The notes beneath the pieces were generated by a model. It did not search any database. It saw only the letters and a program-made list of their open reading frames with translations, and was not told the origin of the DNA. A stretch of DNA of 64,000 nt from Pseudomonas sp. TNT3 (GTDB lineage: Bacteria; Pseudomonadota; Gammaproteobacteria; Pseudomonadales; Pseudomonadaceae), in NCBI RefSeq assembly GCF_010095445.2, contig NZ_WFGV02000007.1, positions 1 to 64,000 on the forward strand, read 5' to 3'. This document shows, piece after piece, positions 18,011-27,055 of this stretch (the first letter of the stretch is position 1; every line of letters begins with the position of its first letter). Position numbers and translations under genes: made by a program.

Positions 18011-19036
18011 GTGAACGACTTCTCCGCCGCCCAGCGCAGCCGCGTGACGATGCTTGATGTGGCCGAACACGCCAAGGTCTCCAAGGCCAGCGTCTCGCGC
18101 TTCATTGGCGATGACCGCGCACTGCTTTCCGATGCCATTGCCCTGCGCATCGAGCAGGCGATTGCCGAATTGGGCTACCGGCCCAACCAGATGGCCCGCG
18201 GCCTGAAACGCGGGCGAACCCGCCTGATCGGCATGCTGGTGGCCGATATCCGTAACCCCTATTCAATTGCCGTGATGCACGGGGTGGAAACCGCCTGCCG
18301 TCAGCACGGCTACAGCCTGGTGGTGTGCAACACCGACCGCGATGACGAGCAGGAACGTCAGCACCTGGCCCTGCTGCGCTCTTACAACATCGAAGGCTTG
18401 ATTGTGAACACTCTTGGCCACCACCGCGATGCGTTGCATGAACTGCATCGTGAAATGCCGCTGGTGCTGGTGGACCGTAAAGTCGATCAGCTTGAAAGCG
18501 ATCTGGTCGGGCTGGACAATCCGGAAGCCGTCGCAATGGCCCTCGATCACCTGGAAGAGCGCGGCTATCGCGACGTGTTGCTGGTCACCGAACCGTACGA
18601 CGGCACCAGTTCGCGGATCGAACGGGTCAGCAGTTTCAAAGCGCACATCGCCCAGCGTCCGGTACTGCGCGGCACCCTCGTAGAGACCGGCAGCGACCTG
18701 ACTGCACAGCTGAAAACCTTCCTTGATACCCCAGGCTATGGCCCGAAAGCACTGTTCTGCGCCAACGGCATTGCAGCGCTGGCCAGCACCCATGCGTTGC
18801 GCGAATTGACGTGCAATCTGTTTGAAGATGTCGGCCTGATCGCCCTCGATGACCTGGATTGGTATCCGTTGGTGGGCAGCGGCATTACCGCCCTCGCCCA
18901 GCCTACTGCCGAGATCGGTGCAAGCGCATTTGAGTGTTTGCTCAAGCGTTTGCGGGGGGATGACGGGCCGGTGCGGACGCTGGATTTTTCGGCGCGGTTG
19001 ATTGTGCGGGGGTCGACGCTTGGGAATTCTCGGTGA
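18011..19036 (+). CDS. ptxS: LacI-family repressor PtxS
   Basis: A 341-residue LacI/GalR regulator. The N-terminal HTH is MLDVAEHAKVSKASVSRFIG, with the hinge helix in LGYRPNQMARGLKRGRT, and a periplasmic-binding-protein-like ligand domain follows. In Pseudomonas PtxS represses itself and the kgu genes and responds to 2-ketogluconate. Identity is supported by the downstream kguEKTD order and by two perfect PtxS operators, one before this gene and one before kguE. The start is GTG 18011, with AAAGG about 9 nt upstream; the HTH begins about 14 residues later, as is usual for the family. Confidence 0.92.
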   Translation: MNDFSAAQRSRVTMLDVAEHAKVSKASVSRFIGDDRALLSDAIALRIEQAIAELGYRPNQMARGLKRGRTRLIGMLVADIRNPYSIAVMHGVETACRQHGYSLVVCNTDRDDEQERQHLALLRSYNIEGLIVNTLGHHRDALHELHREMPLVLVDRKVDQLESDLVGLDNPEAVAMALDHLEERGYRDVLLVTEPYDGTSSRIERVSSFKAHIAQRPVLRGTLVETGSDLTAQLKTFLDTPGYGPKALFCANGIAALASTHALRELTCNLFEDVGLIALDDLDWYPLVGSGITALAQPTAEIGASAFECLLKRLRGDDGPVRTLDFSARLIVRGSTLGNSR

Positions 19037-19099
19037 CACGGATGGCCTCATCGGCCACTGAACATCTCTACCCGACCAGCCTTTTTTTTTGAACAAAAA

Positions 19100-19113
19100 T
19101 GAAACCGGTTTCA
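19100..19113. promoter_or_regulatory. PtxS operator upstream of kguE
   Basis: A second perfect TGAAACCGGTTTCA palindrome, 15 nt before the kguE start codon. PtxS bound here would block transcription or early elongation of the kgu operon. Confidence 0.9.
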
Positions 19114-19127
19114 GAGGTATAAAAACA

Positions 19128-19910
19128 ATGAACAAACCACCCGTTTCCATCAGCCTCTCCAGCTACGGTGCCGACCTCGTCCGCCAACGCGGCCAGGGCA
19201 GTTTCATCGAAATATTGGCCGCTGCCGGCGCCACGCGCATCGAATGGCGCGAAGAATTGCTCACCGTTGAAGACCCCGCGCTCCTGGCCGACGCCACTGA
19301 GGCCCAAGGACTGGAAAGCGTCTATTCCTCGCCCATGGAGCTGTGGCTGGCCGGCCAGTCGAAGCCCAATCCGGAGCTGATCACTGCCCTGCAACGCGCT
19401 CAGGCGTTCGGCGCGAAATGGCTGAAGGTGTCCCTCGGTTACTTCACCGACACCTGCGACCTCCAGTTCCTGAATCAAGTGCTGAGCAAAAGCTCGGTGC
19501 AGTTGCTGGTGGAAAACGATCAGACCCTGCAGGGCGGTCGCATCGAACCGTTCCAGCGCTTTTTCGCCGATGTCGAGCAACACACGCTGCCGATCAAGAT
19601 GACTTTCGACATCGGCAACTGGCACTGGCAGGACCAATCGGCAGCCAGCGCTGCAAGACTGCTGGGCCGCCATGTCGGCTATGTTCACTGCAAAGCCGTC
19701 ACCCGCCGCACCGACGGCAAACTGGTCGCCATCCCGCCTGCCGCGAGTGACCTACAGGCATGGGAACAACTGTTGCGACACATGGACCACGGCGTCATGC
19801 GCGCGGCGGAATATCCACTGCAAGGCGATGACCTGATTCAGCTGACCACCGAGCATGTCGCCGCCCTCGCCCTTCTGGGCCAATCCCGACTGGAGAACGC
19901 TCATGTCTGA
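19128..19910 (+). CDS. kguE: Putative 2-ketogluconate epimerase/isomerase KguE
   Basis: A 260-residue sugar-phosphate isomerase/epimerase-like TIM-barrel protein (AP endonuclease family 2 fold). Metal-ligand landmarks include [17 protein letters not shown] and YVHCKAV. It is the first gene of the 2-ketogluconate operon; its exact reaction is not firmly established. ATG 19128 has AGAGG 12 nt upstream and lies directly after the PtxS operator. An in-frame upstream start at 19089 would put the operator inside the coding region and is unlikely. The 3' end overlaps kguK by 8 nt. Confidence 0.85.
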   Translation: MNKPPVSISLSSYGADLVRQRGQGSFIEILAAAGATRIEWREELLTVEDPALLADATEAQGLESVYSSPMELWLAGQSKPNPELITALQRAQAFGAKWLKVSLGYFTDTCDLQFLNQVLSKSSVQLLVENDQTLQGGRIEPFQRFFADVEQHTLPIKMTFDIGNWHWQDQSAASAARLLGRHVGYVHCKAVTRRTDGKLVAIPPAASDLQAWEQLLRHMDHGVMRAAEYPLQGDDLIQLTTEHVAALALLGQSRLENAHV

Positions 19911-20889
19911 GATCGATATTCTGTCCTTCGGTGAAACCATGGCGATGTTCGTCGCTGAGCAGAGCGGTGAACTGGCCAAAGTTGGCCACTTTCACAAACG
20001 CATTGCCGGTGCCGACAGCAACGTCGCCATTGGTTTGTCGCGGTTGGGGTTCAAAGTGGCGTGGCTTAGCCGGGTCGGCGATGATTCGCTTGGGCGTTTC
20101 GTGATCGACACCCTGGCTAAGGAAGGCCTGGATTGCAGCCATGTCGCTGTCGACAACCTGCACCCAACCGGTTTTCAGCTCAAGTCCCGCGCCGAGGATG
20201 GCAGCGATCCGGTGGTCGAGTACTTTCGTCGAGGGTCGGCGGCCAGTCATCTGTCGTCGCTATCGATCAAGCCGGAATTACTTAACGCTCGGCATCTTCA
20301 TGCCACCGGTATTCCTCCGGCGCTGTCTGCCAGCGCGCGGGAAATGTCTGTCGAGTTGATGACCCGCATGCGCGAGGCCGGGCGCAGTGTGTCTTTCGAT
20401 CCAAACCTGCGCCCGAGCCTGTGGGCCAGCGAACAGCAGATGATCACCGAGATCAACCGCCTCGCCGCCCTCGCCCACTGGGTGCTGCCGGGTTTGAGTG
20501 AAGGTCGCTTGCTGACCGGTTTCGATGACCCGGCCGACATTGCAGCGTTTTATCTGGATCAGGGCGCCGAAGCGGTGGCCATCAAACTGGGGCCGCACGG
20601 GGCGTATTACCGCACGCACCTGGATCAGGGATTTGTCGCGGGTGTGCCGGTGGCGACCGTGGTCGATACCGTCGGTGCCGGCGACGGGTTTGCCGTCGGG
20701 ATGATCAGCGCGCTGCTGGAGAACCACAGCTTTGCCGAGGCCGTTAAACGCGCCAACTGGATTGGCAGCCGGGCGGTGCAGAGTCGCGGGGATATGGAGG
20801 GATTGCCGACCCGGTCCGAGATGTCCGTTGAATTCGAAAACGCCATCGCCAGCAGCCTGGTTCCCACAGGGGATTTGTGTCGCCTGTAG
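19903..20889 (+). CDS. kguK: 2-ketogluconokinase KguK (PfkB family)
   Basis: A 328-residue PfkB/ribokinase-type sugar kinase. It has the N-terminal motif [14 protein letters not shown] and the C-terminal ATP-binding and catalytic-base motif [12 protein letters not shown]. It phosphorylates 2-ketogluconate taken up by KguT to 2-keto-6-phosphogluconate in the cytoplasm. ATG 19903 has TGGAG about 6-10 nt upstream and lies inside the end of kguE, which indicates translational coupling. Confidence 0.9.
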   Translation: MSEIDILSFGETMAMFVAEQSGELAKVGHFHKRIAGADSNVAIGLSRLGFKVAWLSRVGDDSLGRFVIDTLAKEGLDCSHVAVDNLHPTGFQLKSRAEDGSDPVVEYFRRGSAASHLSSLSIKPELLNARHLHATGIPPALSASAREMSVELMTRMREAGRSVSFDPNLRPSLWASEQQMITEINRLAALAHWVLPGLSEGRLLTGFDDPADIAAFYLDQGAEAVAIKLGPHGAYYRTHLDQGFVAGVPVATVVDTVGAGDGFAVGMISALLENHSFAEAVKRANWIGSRAVQSRGDMEGLPTRSEMSVEFENAIASSLVPTGDLCRL

Positions 20890-20895
20890 ATCCAG

Positions 20896-20923
20896 TGTGG
20901 GAGCTAGCCTGCTAGCGATGAGG
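20896..20923. repeat. Single REP hairpin
   Basis: GAGCTAGCCTGCTAGCGATG is one REP unit (GCTAGC..GCTAGC stem) between kguK and kguT. It may stabilise or attenuate the message inside the operon. Confidence 0.65.
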
Positions 20924-20993
20924 CCCGCCCAATCACCGAAGATTTGAACCCGATACCTGCTGCGACAAAAACAACAAGCTCAGGAGCACCCCC

Positions 20994-22292
20994 ATGAAAA
21001 CCGCAACCCTTGCCGCCCGCCGCTGGTGGTACATCATGCCCATCGTGTTCATCACCTACAGCCTGGCGTACCTCGACCGCGCCAACTACGGTTTCGCCGC
21101 CGCCTCCGGCATGGCCGCCGACCTGATGATCACACCGGGCCTGTCCTCCATGCTCGGCGCGCTGTTCTTCCTCGGTTACTTTTTCTTCCAGGTGCCGGGG
21201 GCAATCTACGCGCAAAAACACAGCGTGAAGAAGCTGATTTTCGTCAGCCTGATCCTCTGGGGAGGCCTGGCGACCTTGACCGGCATCGTCTCCAACGCCT
21301 ACTGGCTGATCGTCATCCGCTTCATGCTCGGCGTGGTCGAAGCCGCCGTGATGCCGGCCATGCTGGTGTACCTGTGTCACTGGTTCACCCGTGCCGAACG
21401 CTCCCGCGCCAACACCTTCCTGATCCTCGGCAACCCGGTGACCATGCTGTGGATGTCAGTGGTGTCGGGCTACCTGGTGCAGCATTACAGCTGGCGCTGG
21501 ATGTTCATTATTGAAGGCTTGCCCGCAGTGCTCTGGGCGTTTATCTGGTGGCGCCTGGCCGATGATCGTCCGGCCCAGGCCAAGTGGCTCACCGATCAGG
21601 AAAAACACGACCTGGAAAGCGCCCTGGCCGCCGAACAGGTGGGCATCAAGGCGGTGAAGAATTACGCCGAAGCCTTTCGCTCACCCAAAGTGATCATCCT
21701 GGCGTTGCAGTTTTTCTGCTGGAGCATCGGTGTTTACGGTTTCGTACTGTGGCTCCCGTCGATCCTCAAGGCCGGTGCGCAAATGGACATGATCGAAGCC
21801 GGCTGGCTCTCGGCGCTGCCTTATCTCGCGGCAGTGATCGCCATGCTGCTGGTGTCCTGGGGCTCGGACAAACTGCAAAAACGTAAACGCTTCGTTTGGC
21901 CTCCGTTGCTGATCGCCTCGATTGCCTTCTACGGTTCCTACGCCCTCGGTGCCGAACATTTCTGGTGGTCCTACACCCTGCTGGTGATCGCCGGCGCGTG
22001 CATGTATGCGCCGTACGGACCGTTTTTTGCCATCGTCCCGGAGATTCTCCCGGCCAACGTGGCGGGTGGCGCCATGGCGTTGATCAACAGCATGGGCGCG
22101 CTCGGGTCGTTTGGCGGCTCTTACCTGGTCGGTTACCTGAACAGCTCCACCGGTTCGCCGGGCGCGTCATACCTGCTCATGAGCGGCGCCTTGATGCTGT
22201 CGGTGGTGCTGACGATTTTTCTCAAGCCCGGCGCCAGCGACCGGGAGCAGCCCACGGTCGCGCTGACATCCCGCACTGCGGCCCATTCCTGA
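20994..22292 (+). CDS. kguT: 2-ketogluconate transporter KguT (MFS)
   Basis: A 432-residue major-facilitator protein of the anion:cation symporter type with 12 predicted helices. The N-terminus contains ITYSLAYLDRANYGFAAA (the D-R-x-N-x-G motif of this subfamily) and GYFFFQVPGAIYAQK. It imports 2-ketogluconate for KguK. AGGAG precedes ATG 20994 by about 8 nt. Confidence 0.9.
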   Translation: MKTATLAARRWWYIMPIVFITYSLAYLDRANYGFAAASGMAADLMITPGLSSMLGALFFLGYFFFQVPGAIYAQKHSVKKLIFVSLILWGGLATLTGIVSNAYWLIVIRFMLGVVEAAVMPAMLVYLCHWFTRAERSRANTFLILGNPVTMLWMSVVSGYLVQHYSWRWMFIIEGLPAVLWAFIWWRLADDRPAQAKWLTDQEKHDLESALAAEQVGIKAVKNYAEAFRSPKVIILALQFFCWSIGVYGFVLWLPSILKAGAQMDMIEAGWLSALPYLAAVIAMLLVSWGSDKLQKRKRFVWPPLLIASIAFYGSYALGAEHFWWSYTLLVIAGACMYAPYGPFFAIVPEILPANVAGGAMALINSMGALGSFGGSYLVGYLNSSTGSPGASYLLMSGALMLSVVLTIFLKPGASDREQPTVALTSRTAAHS

Positions 22293-22304
22293 ATTGAAAT
22301 TGAG

Positions 22305-23291
22305 ATGACAACGATGAAAAAGCAGGTTGTTCTGTACAAGAAACTCTCACCGCTGTTGATGGCGCGTCTGCGCGAACAGACCGAAGTGACGTTGATCGAA
22401 CGCCTTGACGCCGAAGGTCTCGCCCAATTGCGCGAAGCCCTACCCCAGGCGCACGGCTTGCTCGGCGCGAGCTTGAAGCTGGATGCCGAATTGCTCGACC
22501 TCGCGCCTGATCTGCAAGCCATCGCCAGCGTCTCCGTAGGCGTCGACAACTACGACATCGACTACCTGACCGAACGACGAATCCTGCTCAGTAACACGCC
22601 CGATGTGCTTACCGAAACAACCGCTGACACCGGTTTCGCGCTGATCCTGGCGACGGCCAGGCGCGTGGTAGAACTGGCCAATGTGGTGCGTGCTGGCGAG
22701 TGGACGCGTAATGTCGGCCCGGCGCAATTCGGCACCGATGTGCATGGCAAGACCCTGGGCATCATCGGCATGGGGCGGATCGGCGAGGCGCTGGCGCAGC
22801 GTGGTCACTTTGGATTTGGCATGCCGGTGATCTATCACAGTCACTCGCCGAAACCGGCGGTGGAACAGCGTTTCGATGCGCAGTACCGGAGCCTTGCGCA
22901 GTTATTGCGGGAAGCCGATTTCGTCTGCCTGACGTTACCGCTAACGGCGGAAACCGAAAAGCTTATCGGCGCTGAAGAGTTCGCGCTGATGGGGCCTGAG
23001 ACGATCTTCATCAACATTTCCCGGGGCAAGGTGGTGGATGAAGCCGCGTTGATCGAGGCATTGCGTGACGGGCAAATTCGGGCGGCCGGGCTGGATGTGT
23101 TCGAGCGGGAACCGTTGAATCCAGACTCGCCGCTGTTGCAGTTGAACAACGTCGTGGCCACACCGCACATTGGTTCGGCGACCCATGAAACACGCGAGGC
23201 CATGGCCACCTGTGCGGTGGACAATCTGCTGGCCGCGCTGGCGGGTGAGCGGCCGAAAAATCTGGTGAATGCCGGGGTCTGGAAAGGCTGA
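22305..23291 (+). CDS. kguD: 2-keto-6-phosphogluconate / glyoxylate reductase KguD
   Basis: A 328-residue D-2-hydroxyacid dehydrogenase. The substrate loop contains SVGVDNYDID, the NAD(P) motif is GIIGMGRIGEALAQRG, NISRGKVVDEAAL follows, and the catalytic His is in ATPHIGSATHE. In this operon KguD reduces 2-keto-6-phosphogluconate to 6-phosphogluconate with NADPH, feeding the Entner-Doudoroff route. The start may be ATG 22305 or ATG 22314 (MKKQVVLYKK); the ribosome-binding site does not decide between them. Confidence 0.88.
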   Translation: MTTMKKQVVLYKKLSPLLMARLREQTEVTLIERLDAEGLAQLREALPQAHGLLGASLKLDAELLDLAPDLQAIASVSVGVDNYDIDYLTERRILLSNTPDVLTETTADTGFALILATARRVVELANVVRAGEWTRNVGPAQFGTDVHGKTLGIIGMGRIGEALAQRGHFGFGMPVIYHSHSPKPAVEQRFDAQYRSLAQLLREADFVCLTLPLTAETEKLIGAEEFALMGPETIFINISRGKVVDEAALIEALRDGQIRAAGLDVFEREPLNPDSPLLQLNNVVATPHIGSATHETREAMATCAVDNLLAALAGERPKNLVNAGVWKG

Positions 23292-23296
23292 AGGTC

Positions 23297-23392
23297 AAAA
23301 GATCGCAGCCTGCGGTAGCTCCTACAGGACTTAATCATCCACAATTTCTGGTGAACTCAATACCTGTAGGAGCCGCCGCAGGCTGCGATCTT
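23297..23392. repeat. REP pair of a second family, between convergent genes
   Basis: AAGATCGCAGCCTGCGG (near 23299) and its inverted partner CCGCAGGCTGCGATCTT (near 23376) flank a spacer. This is the 'GATCGCAGCCTGCGG' REP type found in P. fluorescens. It separates convergent kguD and aruH and probably serves as a bidirectional transcript end. Confidence 0.75.
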
Positions 23393-23404
23393 CTGATGTT
23401 TTGA

Positions 23405-24592
23405 TCAGGCCCGCCGCGCCTCCAGCACGTTCGACGCACACAATGCTATACGCTGACACGCATCTGCCAGCTTCAGCCGATCCACCACCAATCCAATCCG
23501 GATGTGCCCCGCCGCACTAGGCCCGAACGCTTCCCCGGCCAGTACGGACACCCCATACCCCTCCAGCAGGCATTCGGCAAACCGCTGCGCGGATAAACCG
23601 GTCTGGCGCACGTCGACCATCACAAACATCCCGCCGTCCGGACGGATCGGCCGCAGACCCGCGCATCCGTAAAGGCTCGCGCACACCAGGTCGCGGCGCT
23701 GACGGTATTCCTCGCGCATCAGCGTCACCTCCGGCAAGTCCTCATCCAGCGCCAGTTGTGCGGCCTTCTGCACGAACTCCGGAATGCCGAACAGCATGCA
23801 CAGCGACAGATGTTCCAGGTGATCAGCCAATAGCTTGGGTCCGATCACCCAGCCCACTCGCCAGCCGCTCATGGCGTGGGATTTGGACAGGCTGTTGATG
23901 GTCGCGGTGCGCTCGGCCATGCCCGGCAGGCTGGCCGGGCTGATGTGCTCGCCCTCGTACAGCAGCTCGCTGTAGACCTCGTCGCTGATCAGCCACAGGT
24001 CGTGACGGATGCACAACGAAGCCAGTTCCCGCCAGATATCCAGCGACAGACTCGCACCGGAAGGATTGTTTGGACTGTTTAACAAAACAGCGCGGGTTTT
24101 CGTCGTGATCAGCGCCGCGACATCCTCCGGATCAACCCGAAAACCGTACTCTGAACGCACCGCCACCGGCACCACTTTCGCCCCGATTGCACCGAACACG
24201 CCTTCATAGGTCACGTACATCGGTTCGGCAACAATCACTTCATCCCCGGGATCGAGCACGCATTGCGCCACCGAATACACCGCACACTGGCCGCCCGGCA
24301 TGATAACCACCTGTTCGGCGTCCACCACCTGGCCAGTGTGTCGCTGATGACGGCGGGCAATGCTGTTGCGCAGCCCTCGTCTGCCGCGCACCTCCGAATA
24401 ATGGGTGTCACCAGCCAGCAAGCTTTCGACAGCTGCTTGAACAATGGGTTGGGGTGTATCGAAATCCGGGTCGCCGACCGAAAGCAACAGGATGTCGACG
24501 CCCTGCTCGCGCAATTGCAGTGCGCGGTTATGAATGTGCCAGGCCGCAGCGCCTTCTCCGGCGATGCGATGGGTCAAGCCTGAATAGCGCAT
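23405..24592 (-). CDS. aruH: Arginine:pyruvate transaminase AruH
   Basis: A 395-residue fold-type I PLP aminotransferase. Its N-terminus (MRYSGLTHRIAGEGAAAWHI) and LLLSVGDPDFDTP match P. aeruginosa AruH as I remember it. The PLP lysine is Lys237 in NSLSKSHAMSGWRVGW, with NSPNNPSGAS and ISDEVYSELLY nearby. AruH converts L-arginine and pyruvate to 2-ketoarginine and alanine in the arginine transaminase pathway. ATG 24592 is preceded by AGGAG at about 7 nt, so I rejected the longer frame. The partner genes aruI/aruRS are not in the window. Confidence 0.88.
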   Translation of the reverse strand: MRYSGLTHRIAGEGAAAWHIHNRALQLREQGVDILLLSVGDPDFDTPQPIVQAAVESLLAGDTHYSEVRGRRGLRNSIARRHQRHTGQVVDAEQVVIMPGGQCAVYSVAQCVLDPGDEVIVAEPMYVTYEGVFGAIGAKVVPVAVRSEYGFRVDPEDVAALITTKTRAVLLNSPNNPSGASLSLDIWRELASLCIRHDLWLISDEVYSELLYEGEHISPASLPGMAERTATINSLSKSHAMSGWRVGWVIGPKLLADHLEHLSLCMLFGIPEFVQKAAQLALDEDLPEVTLMREEYRQRRDLVCASLYGCAGLRPIRPDGGMFVMVDVRQTGLSAQRFAECLLEGYGVSVLAGEAFGPSAAGHIRIGLVVDRLKLADACQRIALCASNVLEARRA

Positions 24593-24940
24593 GTGGTTCT
24601 CCTGTCGCGCGAAATCCTGATTCAACCCTATCTCAATTCGCCAAAGGCGCCACTTCGGGCGTGCAATTCAAAAAAAATTCGATTCAGTACCTACGGTCGT
24701 CCTCCGGAAAAGTCCCACAAAACATTATCCATCGGACTACAGCCATGAAGTCCGCACGTCGATAAAGTCGCCTACCTGTAATTTGTGACAGGTTCCGTGG
24801 CTTTTTTTTCGCGTTATAAATAGGCCGAACCTCCAGCCACCTACACCGTGCCTGAAGGCGGCCGCGTGAATTGTCCAATTTGCAGTAGGAAGATTCCTCC
24901 GCGCCCACGCGATCATTGATGATAAATGGGAGATTCCGAT
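24593..24940. other. 348-bp intergenic region, divergent promoters
   Basis: No gene is visible here. It separates divergent aruH and the small LuxR gene. The right half carries a palindrome (24774-24793), a run of eight T (about 24802-24809) and an AT-rich GTTATAAATA stretch. This leaves a leader of roughly 100-150 nt before ATG 24941. Confidence 0.6.
24773..24793 (+). promoter_or_regulatory. Inverted repeat shared with two other promoters
   Basis: ACCTGT and ACAGGT are perfect arms separated by 8 nt. Read as CCTGTAA-TTTG-TGACAGG, the site agrees at most positions with the palindromes at 56046-56061 and 57688-57703 read on the minus strand. It lies 148 nt upstream of the LuxR start codon, nearly the same distance as in the other two cases. 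Confidence 0.5.
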
Positions 24941-25225
24941 ATGAACCGTACCAATGTGACGCCCGTCCGGTCATCGCCAACCCAGGTCCATTTTCAGCCT
25001 CAGGTGCCCGAACACGCGACATCCATATCACTGACCAACCGAGAAGCAGAGGTGCTGCAGTGGAGCGCCGCAGGCAAATCCTCATGGGAGATCGCCCAAA
25101 TCGTCAATTGCACCGAAGCCGGTGTGAATTACCACTTCAACAACATTCGCCGAAAATTCGGCACAAGCTCGCGCTGGACCGCTGTGGTCAAGGCACTGGA
25201 GCAAGGTCTGATTCACTTGCCTTGA
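24941..25225 (+). CDS. Stand-alone LuxR-type HTH regulator
   Basis: A 94-residue protein consisting of a short disordered N-terminus and one LuxR/GerE helix-turn-helix ([20 protein letters not shown], then [20 protein letters not shown]). It has no receiver or autoinducer domain. Its HTH resembles those of quorum-sensing LuxR proteins more than NarL ones. ATG 24941 has GGGAG about 8 nt upstream. A response-regulator gene follows 53 nt later on the same strand, so the pair may work together. Single-domain LuxR proteins can act as constitutive activators or as antagonists by heterodimerisation. Confidence 0.82.
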   Translation: MNRTNVTPVRSSPTQVHFQPQVPEHATSISLTNREAEVLQWSAAGKSSWEIAQIVNCTEAGVNYHFNNIRRKFGTSSRWTAVVKALEQGLIHLP

Positions 25226-25278
25226 TCCGGATCCACCCTTCTGTTCAGTGCCCCAATCAGCCTGAACCGAGAAGCCAC

Positions 25279-26019
25279 ATGAACCCCGGACCTCTATCTG
25301 CCCTGACACCCACCGACAACCCGATGCCAGAACATCGCAGCGGCGTAGCCGGTCGGGGTGTTCAAACTACATACCGGATCATCCTCGCCGACGACCATCC
25401 CGTGGTATTGCTAGGCGTCAAAATGGCGCTGACCTTACCGATCGGTTCACCCTTCTCCGTAGTCGCTGAAGCGTACAATGCCGATGAACTTCTTCAACAG
25501 TTGGAACGCTATCCCTGCGAGATTCTGGTGTGCGACTACTCAATGCCCGACAGTCAGTCCCCCGACGGGCTGAAACTGATGAGCTACGTCAAACGACACT
25601 TCAGTCACGTGAAGCTGATTGTCATGACGATGCTGTGTAACCCGGGTTTGCTCCAGGCGCTGCTCAACACCGGCGTTAACGGCTTGTTCGACAAACACAG
25701 CTCGCTGACCGAGTTGAAACAGGCCGTGCATGCAGTGGCAAAAGGTCGGCGGTATTTGAGTCCGTCTTTTGAGCGGATGCTGGACGCACAGACGTTGCCG
25801 CGTCATGCCGACGAAGCACCGAAGGCGGCGTTGTCGGAGCGGGAGCTGGAAGTGGTGCGATTGTTTGTGCAGGGCATGTCGGGGCGCCAGATTGCCGCGC
25901 AACTGAATCGCAGTGAGAAAACGATCAGTCGGCAGAAACGCACCGCGATGGACAAGTTGGGGGTTGGACATGGCGGTGCGTTGGTGGAGTTTGCGAGGGT
26001 GAGTGGGTTAAAAGGCTAA
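25279..26019 (+). CDS. NarL/FixJ-family response regulator
   Basis: A 246-residue regulator. An N-terminal extension of about 30 residues is followed by a receiver domain (ILADDHPVVLLGVKMAL, probable phospho-acceptor Asp86 in LVCDYSMPD, Lys in GLFDKHSS) and a C-terminal LuxR-type HTH (LSERELEVVRLFVQGMSGRQ). The layout resembles RcsB-like regulators. No cognate kinase gene lies nearby, so it is an orphan regulator. ATG 25279 was chosen; the open frame runs back to 24916 but that part overlaps the LuxR gene. Both regulators sit at the left edge of the accessory region and could control it; this is inference. Confidence 0.85.
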   Translation: MNPGPLSALTPTDNPMPEHRSGVAGRGVQTTYRIILADDHPVVLLGVKMALTLPIGSPFSVVAEAYNADELLQQLERYPCEILVCDYSMPDSQSPDGLKLMSYVKRHFSHVKLIVMTMLCNPGLLQALLNTGVNGLFDKHSSLTELKQAVHAVAKGRRYLSPSFERMLDAQTLPRHADEAPKAALSERELEVVRLFVQGMSGRQIAAQLNRSEKTISRQKRTAMDKLGVGHGGALVEFARVSGLKG

Positions 26020-26079
26020 ACCCCGCATTCTCATGATTAAAACCGGGGAGTTTTACCTACGTATACTCCGTTTATCTAC

Positions 26080-26949
26080 TCATGATAAAGCTGTCACTTT
26101 GGCCTCTTTAATCCCTTGCCTTATGAAAGAAGATTTCACCTCGGCAAGTTGTTTAGGCCGACACATCAAACCCCCTCTTCTTTTGTAGTCAAATGTAGCA
26201 TCGGCCGGAACTTCATTGACCCCTACCCAACTTTTGTTGAGTTTTTTACTACTATCAAAATGCACACGCTCTGCCATCTCGCTAAAACTAACTGTTGTTG
26301 CAGAACGTGCCTGGCCAGACACTGCGTCGCCCTGTTGCAACCTACTTCGAGCATTGCTTGGGGTCGTAACAAGCACATGAGATCCGCTTGGCTGTTGTAC
26401 GACAGAATCCTGCATAACGCCGGCAGTAACGTTTCGGTGTGATTGAAGTTGGGAAGCCGAGCCTGAAAACGAAGTAGGCAGCTCAACCCTCGCCACTACA
26501 GGAACTTGCGCCAAGTGACTGCTTGGCATTAAAGGCCCTGAGTTTACGCTCGACATAACAGTTTCGGACCACTGGCCGGTAGCCAGTTTCACCCACTTAC
26601 CCATACGCCCCGTCGGATCCGTACGCATAACCGGATTCCCGCCGCAATACGCATACGCATTCAACCCACCCTCCCCAAACGGACTCAAACTGTCCGGACT
26701 ATGAAACCTCATCAGCCTGGGATTGCACGCCCTGTAGCCATTACCCAACAAATACCAACCCCATTTGTCCTCACGCAACTCGCCGTTGTAACCCAGCTGA
26801 CTGCTCGACGATTCATTCGGGCGATCACCGTAGACTGTGTACGCGTAATTCTGGCGTTGCTGCGCACTGATCTCGCACAGCAAGCTGTTTTTGTCATCGA
26901 CGGCTAGCAATAGGGACTGCAGGCCTTATGAGTATTGTTTTACTGTCAC
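26080..26949 (-). pseudogene. Displaced orphan RHS C-terminal module with early stop
   Basis: This frame encodes only the end of an RHS core and an unrelated tail. Core landmarks are LLLAVDDKNSLL, YTVYGDRP, LGYNGELRE, GWYLLGNGYRACNPRLMRFHSPDS, split here as GWYLLGNGYRA and LMRFHSPDS, then GGLNAYAYCGGNPV and the DPTG boundary. About 165 tail residues follow with no recognised motif. A GGAGG site precedes GTG 26949, but codon 8 is TAA (26926-26928); the RHS-like frame resumes directly after it. Translation might restart at TTG 26910. It begins at the same core position where the upstream RHS gene breaks, which is typical of displaced RHS tips. Confidence 0.7.
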
Positions 26950-27055
26950 CGATTCCTCCGCAACTAAAGGTATCGTATATCGGATAAAAAATGTATGCGA
27001 TGCGCCTGCACCGCATACACCGTATTCCTAACTATCCTGGGTCACATGGACACCA

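Noticed and set aside
24916..25278. N-terminal extension of the response regulator
   Set aside because: It overlaps the LuxR gene in another frame; ATG 25279 gives the normal domain layout.
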